Source: a bacterium
GTDB taxonomy: Bacteria; Chloroflexota; Dormibacteria; UBA8260; Bog-877
Direction: 5' to 3'
Length of the DNA stretch: 21,883 bases
Assembly (NCBI GenBank): GCA_021817025.1
Contig: JAKAWF010000028.1
Span: 1-21,883 of the forward strand
Position numbers and translations under genes: made by a program. Shown one piece after another: positions 7,797 through 14,533 of this stretch. Below the pieces are notes generated by a model. The model was given only the letters and a program-made list of their open reading frames with translations. It was not told the DNA's origin and made no database searches. Positions within the stretch are counted from its first letter, which is position 1. Each line of letters opens with the position of its first letter.

Positions 7797-8252
7797 TTGG
7801 CTAACAGCAGTTCAGCGCGCAAACGGATCCGCTCGGCCGCGCGTAAGCACGAGCAGAATCGAGGGGTGCGCTCCGCTGTGCGTACGGCCGTCGTGAAGGC
7901 GCGTCGGGCAGTGGTCGGGGCCGAGCCCGCGGATGCGGACGCATTGGTGCGGCTGGCCAGCTCCGCGCTGGACAAGGCAGCTGAGCATGGCGTCCTGCAT
8001 GCCCGCAACGCCAGTCGGCGCAAGTCGCGGCTGATGAAGCTGGCGGCCAGGATGGCGGCGGCGGAGTCCAGCGGGGCGGTCGTGGCGGCGGCCAAGAAGC
8101 GGCCGGTGACGGCCCGCGGCACCAGGCCGAAGGCCAGCCCGGCGGGCAAGAAGACGGGGGCTGGGGGCAAGGCCAAGCCGGTCACCAAGACCGAACGGAC
8201 CGCGGCCCGCACCCGGCGGACGGCTGGATCCACGGGCAGCGAACGCAGCTAA
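7797..8252 (+). CDS. rpsT: Small ribosomal subunit protein bS20 with long basic C-terminal tail
   Basis: Starting at TTG 7797 the product begins (M)ANSSSARKRIRSAARKHEQN, the standard S20 N-terminus, and continues with LDKAAEHGVLHARNASRRKS, the standard S20 C-terminal signature. It binds 16S rRNA early in 30S assembly. The TTG start is supported by GAGGAG a few bases upstream and by alignment to the family; E. coli rpsT also uses UUG, where weak initiation is part of autoregulation. The protein is 151 residues, against about 85-90 for typical S20. The extra 60-65 residues are Ala/Lys/Arg/Thr/Gly-rich and probably disordered. The convergent neighbour holA (4-bp overlap) is a common S20 neighbour. 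Confidence 0.93.
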   Translation: MANSSSARKRIRSAARKHEQNRGVRSAVRTAVVKARRAVVGAEPADADALVRLASSALDKAAEHGVLHARNASRRKSRLMKLAARMAAAESSGAVVAAAKKRPVTARGTRPKASPAGKKTGAGGKAKPVTKTERTAARTRRTAGSTGSERS

Positions 8253-9226
8253 GCTCTGGCTCGGCGGCTCTCCTGGAGCTCGACCGCCATGCGCGCCAAC
8301 AGTGTCTCCAGGCCTTCACTGGCATCCACCGCGCCTGTCCTCGTCTCCCAATCCAGGTCCGCGAGCGCGATCAGCCAGCGCTGGATGCGCTCGCGGCCGG
8401 CCCGGGAGAGCTGGCGCGAGAGGCGCTCCTGGAGCCAGGCCGGGGTTGCCTTCCGGTGATCTCCGGGTTGAGGATCGGAGTAGTCGATCAAGTCCCGTAG
8501 GGTTCTCGCCAGGGCACCCACCACCGCCGGTGGCTGGATGTCCGCCCGGCCCAGCACGGCCCGGAGCCGCGGGCCGACCGCGCTCGGGCTCTCGAAGAGG
8601 GCATCGGTGACCCGGTAGAGCTCGGTTGGCGGAGCGGCGGTCACCAGGAGCGCCGCCTCGGTCTCGCCGATCCTGGCTCCTGCCTGCCCGTACAGCTCCA
8701 GTTTGTCCAGCTCCATCTCCAGCCAGCCCAGGTCCTGGGCGGCCACGTCGAGCAGCAGCCGCACCACCGGCATCTCGAGGTTCAACCGCCGGGCGTCGAT
8801 GCGGCGGTCGACATAGGCCCTCAGCTCCCGGCCGGTGGGCCGTGGGATCTGGTTGACCTCACCTCCCAGGCCGCGCACGCCCTTGGCCAGCACCGAAGGG
8901 CTGGCGAGCAGTGAGCGCACCACCAGACAGGTGGCGGTGGTGTCGGCGCGGGCGGCCAGCGCACCCAGGAGCCTCTCCACGGCCTGGGGCGAGCGCTTGC
9001 CGACCGCCAGCTGAGGAGGGTCCCAGATCATCACCACCCGGCGGATGGCCAGGAAAGGAGGGGTGGCCAAGCTGCGTTCGATCGCGTCGAGATCTGAGGA
9101 CCCCTTGAACTCCTCCAGGCCAAGGTCCGAGATCAGGTCCTGGCAGAGATCCGCCCGGGCCTGGTGAGCGGCCGTGGTGACCAGATAGGGGTCGGCTCCG
9201 TGGATCAGGAGGAGGGGCTCACGCAT
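8249..9226 (-). CDS. holA: DNA polymerase III subunit delta
   Basis: The 325-residue product is the clamp-loader delta subunit, which opens the beta sliding clamp. The N-terminus LLLIHGADPYLVTTAAHQAR matches the delta fold (LxGxdpyL). Further family features are LATPPFLAIRRVVMIWDPP, the region RPTGRELRAYVDRRI, the segment DLGWLEMELDKLELY, and a C-terminal helical collar domain ending near LADLDWETRTG. Length is usual for the family. The ATG at 9226 has no Shine-Dalgarno. CATACT (minus strand, bases 9233-9238) lies 6 nt upstream, a leaderless arrangement. It is divergent from the respiratory cluster and converges on rpsT. Confidence 0.93.
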   Translation of the reverse strand: MREPLLLIHGADPYLVTTAAHQARADLCQDLISDLGLEEFKGSSDLDAIERSLATPPFLAIRRVVMIWDPPQLAVGKRSPQAVERLLGALAARADTTATCLVVRSLLASPSVLAKGVRGLGGEVNQIPRPTGRELRAYVDRRIDARRLNLEMPVVRLLLDVAAQDLGWLEMELDKLELYGQAGARIGETEAALLVTAAPPTELYRVTDALFESPSAVGPRLRAVLGRADIQPPAVVGALARTLRDLIDYSDPQPGDHRKATPAWLQERLSRQLSRAGRERIQRWLIALADLDWETRTGAVDASEGLETLLARMAVELQESRRARA

Positions 9227-9300
9227 GTCCAGAGTATGGCGGGGGCGAGATTGCTACCGCCCCAGAGTTGCCCTGGGACCCCTCACCCCGTCAGCATTGC
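9227..9300. promoter_or_regulatory. Short divergent region between holA and the respiratory cluster
   Basis: The holA side has the CATACT hexamer described with that gene. The plus side, which must drive or precede the six-gene cluster, shows no clear -10/-35 pair and no Shine-Dalgarno before ATG 9301. GGGAC (9275-9279) followed after six bases by CCCC (9286-9289) resembles a degenerate form of the DosR palindrome GGGACTWWAGTCCC. In GC-rich DNA this may be chance. Confidence 0.25.
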
Positions 9301-10578
9301 ATGGCAGTGCTGTTCTCCGCGTTCCCCACCCCGCAACCGCGCCTACCTTTTGGCACCCTCGGTGCTGAGATCGCGATAGGCGCCACCTTCCTGATCCACA
9401 TCGCCCTGGTCGGGTTCATCCTGGGCGCCGCCGGCCTGACTCCCTTCATGGAGCTGGCCGGGCGGCGGCGGGGTGGCGATGAGAAGTGCCTGCGGTACGC
9501 CCGCAGCCTGGCGCACTCCATCCTCTACCTCTACAGCTTCGGGGCCACCTGGGCGGTTTTCGCGGTGGTGCTCCTGACCGGGCTGTACGGGCGTCTCATC
9601 GGGACCCTGCTCAACCTGCTGCTGCTGCCGCTCACGATCGCGTTCGCCAGCTTCTTCGTGGGCGTGCCCCTGCTGCTGGTGTACGTCTACCGCTGGGACA
9701 AGATGAATCCCCGCCTCCATCTGGCGGTGGGCTTCACCTTCGCGGCCATCCAGTACCTCTTCTTGTTCATGATCGCGCAATTGGACAGCTATGCCCTGAC
9801 CCCTGGGACCGCGATCAGCGCCGCCCACGCGATGTTCTCGCCCAGCTACCCCTGGCTGCTTCTCCACTACGCCGGGGCCACCCTCTCCTGGTCGGCGCTC
9901 TTGCTGGCGGCGGTGGCGGTCTGGCGGGGCCGGCGGGCCAAGTCGGAGGCGGAGGCGATCTACCAGCGCTGGGCGGCCAGGATCAACTTCGCGATCGGGT
10001 CGATTTTTCTGATGGCCCAGCCGATCACCGGTTTTCTCCTGGCCGCCACCATCAAGAGCACCGCCGTCCCCGCCTTCGACAATCTGTTCATCTTCAACTC
10101 CGGATCGCTGTTCATCGGTCAGGTGCTGCTGCTGTCGGTGGTGGTGCTGGGCGCCAATCTGGTCTTCTGGAGGCACAACCCAGAGCTCCAGGCCCATGGC
10201 AGCGGGGCGGCCCTGACCGTGGTGGCGCTGCTGGGGATGGCGGGGACGGCGCTGCCGGCGGCGGTGATCCCGGCCCAGCTGGTGCTCCTGCGCTACCTGG
10301 CGCTGCTGATCGCCTTCCTGGCGACTGCCACCAATCTGATCCTCTACCTGCGTTCCCTGCGCCAGCGGGGAGCTGAGGGCAGGCTGCCGCTGGCGGCGGG
10401 ACGCCTGATCGCCACGGTGGGGGTGGCCGCCCTGGTCCTCTCGATCTACATGGGGGTGATCAAGGAGAACGCGAAGCTGCCCTGCGGGATCGATGCGACC
10501 ACCGGGCAGAGCGCCTGTCTGCTCAGCCTTCATCAATCCGCCCAGAACTTCGACGCCCCGCCCGGGGTGCTGCCGTGA
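9301..10578 (+). CDS. Cytochrome bd subunit I (CydA)-like membrane protein A, acidic pair lost
   Basis: The 425-residue, highly hydrophobic protein belongs to the CydA superfamily. His33 in the first helix (FLIHIALVGF) lines up with E. coli CydA His19, His189 (LLLHYAGAT) with His186, and Glu389 in KENAKLP with Glu445 of the EYGRQPW motif, where Arg is replaced by Lys392. By an unaided alignment anchored on Pro110 and RWDKM, the positions of the Glu99/Glu107 pair are Ala114 and Gly121, so the acidic pair at the oxygen site is missing. There is no long quinol loop. It may be a non-catalytic partner of protein B, as CydA' is of CydA. ATG 9301 places the first helix sensibly; an in-frame ATG at 9268 would add 11 residues. 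Its stop overlaps the next start (GTGA). Confidence 0.8.
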   Translation: MAVLFSAFPTPQPRLPFGTLGAEIAIGATFLIHIALVGFILGAAGLTPFMELAGRRRGGDEKCLRYARSLAHSILYLYSFGATWAVFAVVLLTGLYGRLIGTLLNLLLLPLTIAFASFFVGVPLLLVYVYRWDKMNPRLHLAVGFTFAAIQYLFLFMIAQLDSYALTPGTAISAAHAMFSPSYPWLLLHYAGATLSWSALLLAAVAVWRGRRAKSEAEAIYQRWAARINFAIGSIFLMAQPITGFLLAATIKSTAVPAFDNLFIFNSGSLFIGQVLLLSVVVLGANLVFWRHNPELQAHGSGAALTVVALLGMAGTALPAAVIPAQLVLLRYLALLIAFLATATNLILYLRSLRQRGAEGRLPLAAGRLIATVGVAALVLSIYMGVIKENAKLPCGIDATTGQSACLLSLHQSAQNFDAPPGVLP

Positions 10579-10808
10579 ACTATCAGGACTTTGAGTCGGC
10601 TTGGTACCTGGGCCTCATCATCGCCTCCTTCTTCGTGATCATGCTGGTGGGGTTCTGGACCGCGATCAAGAGGGTTCCCCAGCTCTTCGCAGACGGTGAC
10701 GAGATGTCGGCCTGGCTGACGGTCGGGGCGGGCATCTTCACATTGCTCTTCCTGCTGGGCCTGTGTGTGGCGCTGCTGGTCGAGATCGTGGTGCTCGGCA
10801 GTGGCTGA
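10575..10808 (+). CDS. Small two-helix membrane protein of the bd/Rieske cluster
   Basis: The 77-residue product has two predicted transmembrane segments, about residues 10-30 and 47-74, joined by a short charged loop (KRVPQLFADGDEM). It starts with GTG 10575, which overlaps the stop of the upstream gene, and its end overlaps the Rieske start by 8 nt, so translation is coupled. I recognise no family. Position and size suggest a small structural subunit, comparable in role to CydX/CydS in bd oxidases or the small PetG/L/M/N proteins of b6f. That comparison is inference, not homology. Confidence 0.75.
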   Translation: MNYQDFESAWYLGLIIASFFVIMLVGFWTAIKRVPQLFADGDEMSAWLTVGAGIFTLLFLLGLCVALLVEIVVLGSG

Positions 10809-11322
10809 GCAGCCGATGCAGGCCTCGCAGCGGCGGATGTCGCGCCGTCGCTTCATGATCCTGGGCATCAATGCGGCCGGGGCGGGCACCGGGCTCCTGA
10901 TCGCGGCTCCCATCGTGGGATCGATCCTCAGCCCCGTGTTCTACAAGAGCAAGCAACCCTGGGTTCTGGTGGCGGACATCCGGCATGTGCCGATCGGGGT
11001 GCCGACGGCCTATGTGGTGATGCTGAATGACAGTGGGGACGCCTGGCAGGTGCCGCCGGTGCCGCGCACCGTCTACGTGGTCAAGGTCAACCTCAGCAAC
11101 GCCGTCCAGCTGATCACCCTCTCGAACGTCTGCACCCACATGCAGTGCGACGTCCACTGGGACCTCAACCTGCAGGTGTTCCTCTGCCCCTGCCACGGCG
11201 GGCTGTACAGCATGATCGGCACCAACATCGGAGGGCCCCCGCCGAAGCCTCTCTTCCGCTATGAGCACAAGCTCGTCGGCACCACCCTCTACGTCCGCAA
11301 CGTGCTGACCGAGGGCAAGTGA
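10801..11322 (+). CDS. Rieske [2Fe-2S] protein with twin-arginine anchor
   Basis: The 173-residue product is the Rieske subunit of a quinol-oxidising b6f/bc-type complex. The N-terminus has SRRRFMILG, a Tat-type motif, and a hydrophobic anchor to about residue 47. Cluster-binding box I is CTHMQC (Cys111, His113) and box II is CPCHGG (Cys129, His132); Cys116 and Cys131 can form the usual disulfide. The soluble domain would face outside. Start GTG 10801 overlaps the preceding gene. ATG 10816 is an alternative that drops five residues and keeps the Tat motif. It is followed 1 nt later by cytochrome b. No cytochrome c1 or f gene accompanies it. Confidence 0.95.
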   Translation: MAEQPMQASQRRMSRRRFMILGINAAGAGTGLLIAAPIVGSILSPVFYKSKQPWVLVADIRHVPIGVPTAYVVMLNDSGDAWQVPPVPRTVYVVKVNLSNAVQLITLSNVCTHMQCDVHWDLNLQVFLCPCHGGLYSMIGTNIGGPPPKPLFRYEHKLVGTTLYVRNVLTEGK

Positions 11323-11323
11323 G

Positions 11324-12538
11324 ATGGCTCAGGACCTGGAGCGCAGCGCCCTGGCTCGCAAGCTGACCCATCCGATCTCGGGCGTGATGGCGACCACCTA
11401 CCGCTGGGTCGACGAACGCTTGGGGGTGACGGACCTGGTCCACCAGCTCCTCTACGAGGCGGTGCCGCGGCGGGGCGCCTGGGCATATTCGCTGGGCAGC
11501 GCGACCCTGATCCTCATCATCCTGCAGATCGTCACCGGGATGTTCCTGCTCTGGACCTACGTCCCGTCCACCACCGAGGCCTGGGCGAGCCTCAACTTCA
11601 TAGAGCACCACGACGAGTTCGCCGCCATCGTCCGGGGGATGCACCTCTGGGGGGCCTACATCCTCTTCGTGGTGATCGGGCTGCACATGGTCCGAACCTT
11701 TGTCAGCGGCTCCTACAAGAAGCCTCGGGAGCTGAACTGGATAGTGGGGGTGGTGCTGTTCCTGCTGGTGCTGGGCCTGGGCATCACCGGGGCCATGCTG
11801 CCGTGGGACCAGGCGGCCTACTGGACCGCGACCGTGGTCACCCACGTGGTCAGTTACTCGCCCATCTTCGGCACCCAGCTGGAGGAGATCCTGCGGGGCG
11901 GCCCGCAGATGGGGCCGGCTACCCTTACCCGCTTCTTCGCCATCCACATCTGGCTCCTGCCGGCGCTGCTGGTGCCGCTCGTGGGGCTCCACCTGATCCT
12001 GCTGCGCCGCCACGGCGAGCACGGCTCCTGGGTCAACTACGAAGGGGTAGAGGAGGAGACCGAGGCCGAGCGCGCCCAGCGGATGGCGCGGGCCGAGGCG
12101 CCCTACCCGGCCCTTCCCAGCGACCCCGGCTACGCGGTGCCGATGGATCTGGACGAGTTCTTCCCGTCCCAGGTGTTCAAGGACGCGGTGGTCAGCTTCG
12201 CGCTGGTGCTGCTGATCTTCATCATGGCCATCGTGGTCGGGGCCCCCATCGAGCGGGCGGCCAATCCCGCCGCCCTCAACTACGTGCCCACGCCGGAGTG
12301 GTTCTTCCTGCCGCTCGACCAATTGCTGGTGCAGTTCCCGCAGGCCTGGATGATCCCGGTTGGGGTCTTCATCCTGCCGGGGATCGGGACCACCCTGCTG
12401 ATCCTGGTACCCTTCCTTGATCGTACCCCGGGCCGCCAGCCGTGGCGCCGCCCGGAGGTGATGGTGCCGGCGCTCTTCGTCGTCCTGTTCCTCGTCTTTG
12501 AGGCGCTGCTCGCCGTCAACCGACTGTTCAACCTCTGA
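11324..12538 (+). CDS. Cytochrome b of a b6f/bc-type complex (full length)
   Basis: The 404-residue integral membrane protein oxidises quinol together with the Rieske protein. Haem ligands are His107/His121 (13 residues between) and His208/His223 (14 between); the 14-residue spacing is the cytochrome b6 pattern. The N-terminal b6-like part and the C-terminal subunit IV-like part are fused, with an acidic linker near residues 238-265 (EGVEEETEAER). The Qo-site motif appears as TPEWFFLP, with Phe327 where PEWY has Tyr. GAMLPWDQAAYW is the conserved Qo helix region. GAGGG lies about 8 nt before ATG 11324. It sits 1 nt after the Rieske gene and 1 nt before CydA-like protein B. Confidence 0.95.
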   Translation: MAQDLERSALARKLTHPISGVMATTYRWVDERLGVTDLVHQLLYEAVPRRGAWAYSLGSATLILIILQIVTGMFLLWTYVPSTTEAWASLNFIEHHDEFAAIVRGMHLWGAYILFVVIGLHMVRTFVSGSYKKPRELNWIVGVVLFLLVLGLGITGAMLPWDQAAYWTATVVTHVVSYSPIFGTQLEEILRGGPQMGPATLTRFFAIHIWLLPALLVPLVGLHLILLRRHGEHGSWVNYEGVEEETEAERAQRMARAEAPYPALPSDPGYAVPMDLDEFFPSQVFKDAVVSFALVLLIFIMAIVVGAPIERAANPAALNYVPTPEWFFLPLDQLLVQFPQAWMIPVGVFILPGIGTTLLILVPFLDRTPGRQPWRRPEVMVPALFVVLFLVFEALLAVNRLFNL

Positions 12539-12539
12539 T

Positions 12540-13931
12540 ATGCCTCTGCTCGGCTCCCTCACTCCGCAGCTGACGCCGGTCCCGATCTCGACTGGGGTGG
12601 CCACCCTCTTGGTGGCGGTGCTGATGCTCGCGCATGTCCAGTTCGCAGCCTGGCAGCAGGGTGGCTACATCATCCTGGCGGTCAGCGACTTCATGGGCTG
12701 GAAGCGCCACAGCGAGCACCACGATCGCTTCGCCAAGGGCTTGGTGACGATGCTGGGGGCGACCTTCGCGATCGGCGGCTCGCTGGCCATCTTCGCCGTC
12801 ATGATCCTGTTCACCGGTCTGTGGAGCCACTTCTGGGTCACCATCATGCGGGTGCTGTTCTGGCCCTTGGTGGCGGAGGCGGCGGCCTTTGTCGGCGAGA
12901 TCGCCTGCCTGTATCCGCTCTACGCGCGCTGGGACCGGCTCGGCCGCGTCCGCGGGCTCCGGATCGGGCTCGAGCTCCTGCTCTTCGTGAACGCGTCGGT
13001 GCAGATGCTGCTGATCAACATGGTCGCCTCCTACATGCTGACTCCGCGCCCCGCCTTCAATCTGCCCTTGGTCATGTTCAACCCCACCATGGTGCCGCTG
13101 GAGATGCACCGGTTCATCGGCAACATCGCCTTCGCGGGGGCGATCATCGCGCTGGTGGCGGGGATACGCCTGCTCTGGCGGGCCAAGGCCCCCCAGATGC
13201 GCGCCTATGTGGACTGGATGGGCCAGTACGGCCTGGTCTGGGTGGTCGGGTTCACCCTCGGCCAGCCCCTGGTGGGCTGGGAGTACGCCAAGGAGATCCA
13301 GCTCCACGCCTACGCGTCCTGGTACGACATGATGCTGGGGGGGCTCAGTGTGGCCTTCCTGTTCCAGGTCTTCCTGCTCGGTCTGATCTTCACCGGGTCG
13401 ATCTTCTATCTGTGGCGTAGGGTCAGGGCCAGCGGCTTCAGCTCCCCCGCGCTGGCGGTGTGCACCCTCCTGTCCTTCCTCGCCTGGCTGCTGATATCGA
13501 CCCCGTCGTCGCTGGCGTGGAGTTACGAGAGTGTCTTCGCGGCCAACGCCAACGTGCCCATCTGGCAGGGCGGGTTGCTGATTCCCTGGGGCGCGATGAT
13601 CCCCTGGAAGCTGACGGCGCTGGTGACCTTCACCGGGGTCGCGATCGTGGCCATCACGCTCTACCTGAAGCACGTCAGCCGGGGGCGGTTGCACTGGGGA
13701 GACGCCGGCCGGAGTCAGGCGGTGGCCCTGATCGCGGTGGGCCTGTCGGTGTCGCTGATCATGGCCCTGATGGGTTACATCCGCGAGAACAGCCGGGGCC
13801 CCTTCCTGATCACCAACCACATGCTGATCAACCAGCAGCAGGACTTCACCCCACCCTCCACCAACGGCCCGGCGCTGAACGGTCCGGCCAGCAACGTCTC
13901 GGTCATCGTGCCGACCGAGCGGCGCCCGTGA
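12540..13931 (+). CDS. Cytochrome bd subunit I (CydA)-like membrane protein B, candidate catalytic subunit
   Basis: The 463-residue membrane protein is the better conserved of the two CydA homologues. His32 (LMLAHVQFAAWQ) aligns with E. coli CydA His19. Glu113 and Glu120 in AEAAAFVGE fit the Glu99/Glu107 pair, and ARWDRLGRV follows as in E. coli (GWDRLGKV). His190 (EMHRFIGNIAF) fits His186, and Met264 or Met265 could be the second b558 ligand (Met393). Glu416-Asn-Ser-Arg419-Gly-Pro-Phe fits EYGRQPW. No Q-loop is inserted, so direct quinol oxidation at the canonical bd site is doubtful, and electrons may come from the Rieske/b subunits. ATG 12540 is 1 nt after the cytochrome b stop with no clear ribosome site, so coupling is likely. 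No CydB gene is present. Confidence 0.85.
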   Translation: MPLLGSLTPQLTPVPISTGVATLLVAVLMLAHVQFAAWQQGGYIILAVSDFMGWKRHSEHHDRFAKGLVTMLGATFAIGGSLAIFAVMILFTGLWSHFWVTIMRVLFWPLVAEAAAFVGEIACLYPLYARWDRLGRVRGLRIGLELLLFVNASVQMLLINMVASYMLTPRPAFNLPLVMFNPTMVPLEMHRFIGNIAFAGAIIALVAGIRLLWRAKAPQMRAYVDWMGQYGLVWVVGFTLGQPLVGWEYAKEIQLHAYASWYDMMLGGLSVAFLFQVFLLGLIFTGSIFYLWRRVRASGFSSPALAVCTLLSFLAWLLISTPSSLAWSYESVFAANANVPIWQGGLLIPWGAMIPWKLTALVTFTGVAIVAITLYLKHVSRGRLHWGDAGRSQAVALIAVGLSVSLIMALMGYIRENSRGPFLITNHMLINQQQDFTPPSTNGPALNGPASNVSVIVPTERRP

Positions 13932-14359
13932 AACTGGTGTTTCGGCCTGTGCGCAAGGCCTCCGATGAGTTCCACGAGGTGACGAAGCCGCCCATCTCCA
14001 GGACCATGGAGACCTATCTGGAGATGCATTCGTTCGGTTTTCCCGACCGCCCCACGGCGGCCAACCTGCCGGTGTCGGTCCGGCTGGCGGCGGCGGGCAA
14101 GCTGGTGCACGAACGGCTGGCGATCCTCAGCGACGTGCTGCGGCGGCTGGAGATCCTTGGTTGGGATGTCCACATCGAAGGAGACCTGGTGGTGGTCGCC
14201 AACGGGCTCTCGCTGGAAGCTGGCTGGGCGGCCCTGCGCAGGGAAGGGATCAGCGACCACGTGATGGGCTTGGTGGAGAAGGGGAGCGACATCCCCCCTC
14301 CCAAGGGACCCGCTGGGGGCGGGGAGCCGCCGGACAACGATCCATCGATTGGGCTCTGA
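13928..14359 (+). CDS. Soluble 143-residue protein ending the bd/Rieske cluster, unknown
   Basis: GTG 13928 overlaps the stop of CydA-like B (GTGA), so this is the last gene of the coupled cluster. The product has no transmembrane segment or signal. A central region (about residues 48-118) looks like a compact alpha/beta fold, with a helix SVRLAAAGKLVHERLAILSD followed by strands DVHIEG and DLVVVANG. The C-terminus is Pro/Gly-rich (KGPAGGGEPPDND). No Cys pair or haem motif is visible. I do not recognise the family. A cytoplasmic assembly or regulatory role for the respiratory complex is a guess from position only. Confidence 0.7.
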   Translation: MKLVFRPVRKASDEFHEVTKPPISRTMETYLEMHSFGFPDRPTAANLPVSVRLAAAGKLVHERLAILSDVLRRLEILGWDVHIEGDLVVVANGLSLEAGWAALRREGISDHVMGLVEKGSDIPPPKGPAGGGEPPDNDPSIGL

Positions 14360-14533
14360 GCCCTTCCGACTGGTTCCCGGGGTGCGGCCCGGCAGGCCGG
14401 GGTAATCACCCAGCGGAGGGGGAGGGATAGCCCGCTGGTGGGGGAGATGGATCAGCCCGAGAATGAGGCTACCGGGCGATCCCCGGGGCCGGCTTGAGCC
14501 GAGCCTAGTCCTTTGCCAGGAGGAAGTCGGAAG
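14360..14533 (+). other. 174-bp intergenic leader with two hairpins, no gene seen
   Basis: After the six-gene cluster, CCCGGC and GCCGGG (14388-14401) form a tight hairpin without a T-run. It could act as a weak terminator or processing site. CGGCT and AGCCG (14490-14501) form a second small hairpin shortly before the strong ribosome site of the next gene. I compared the stretch by eye with riboswitch classes I know and found no match. No clear promoter is visible. Confidence 0.35.

Noticed and set aside
11165..13820. Two long minus-strand frames opposite cytochrome b and CydA-like B
   Set aside because: His/Gln/Glu/Arg-rich composition is what antisense of hydrophobic codons gives; no domain is recognisable.
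14388..14401. Hairpin after the respiratory cluster as a Rho-independent terminator
   Set aside because: There is no T-run after it; I keep it only as a hairpin within the leader region.
14400..14533. Possible riboswitch in the leader of the four-helix membrane protein
   Set aside because: I could match it to none of the common riboswitch consensus motifs I know, and no known ligand-related gene follows.
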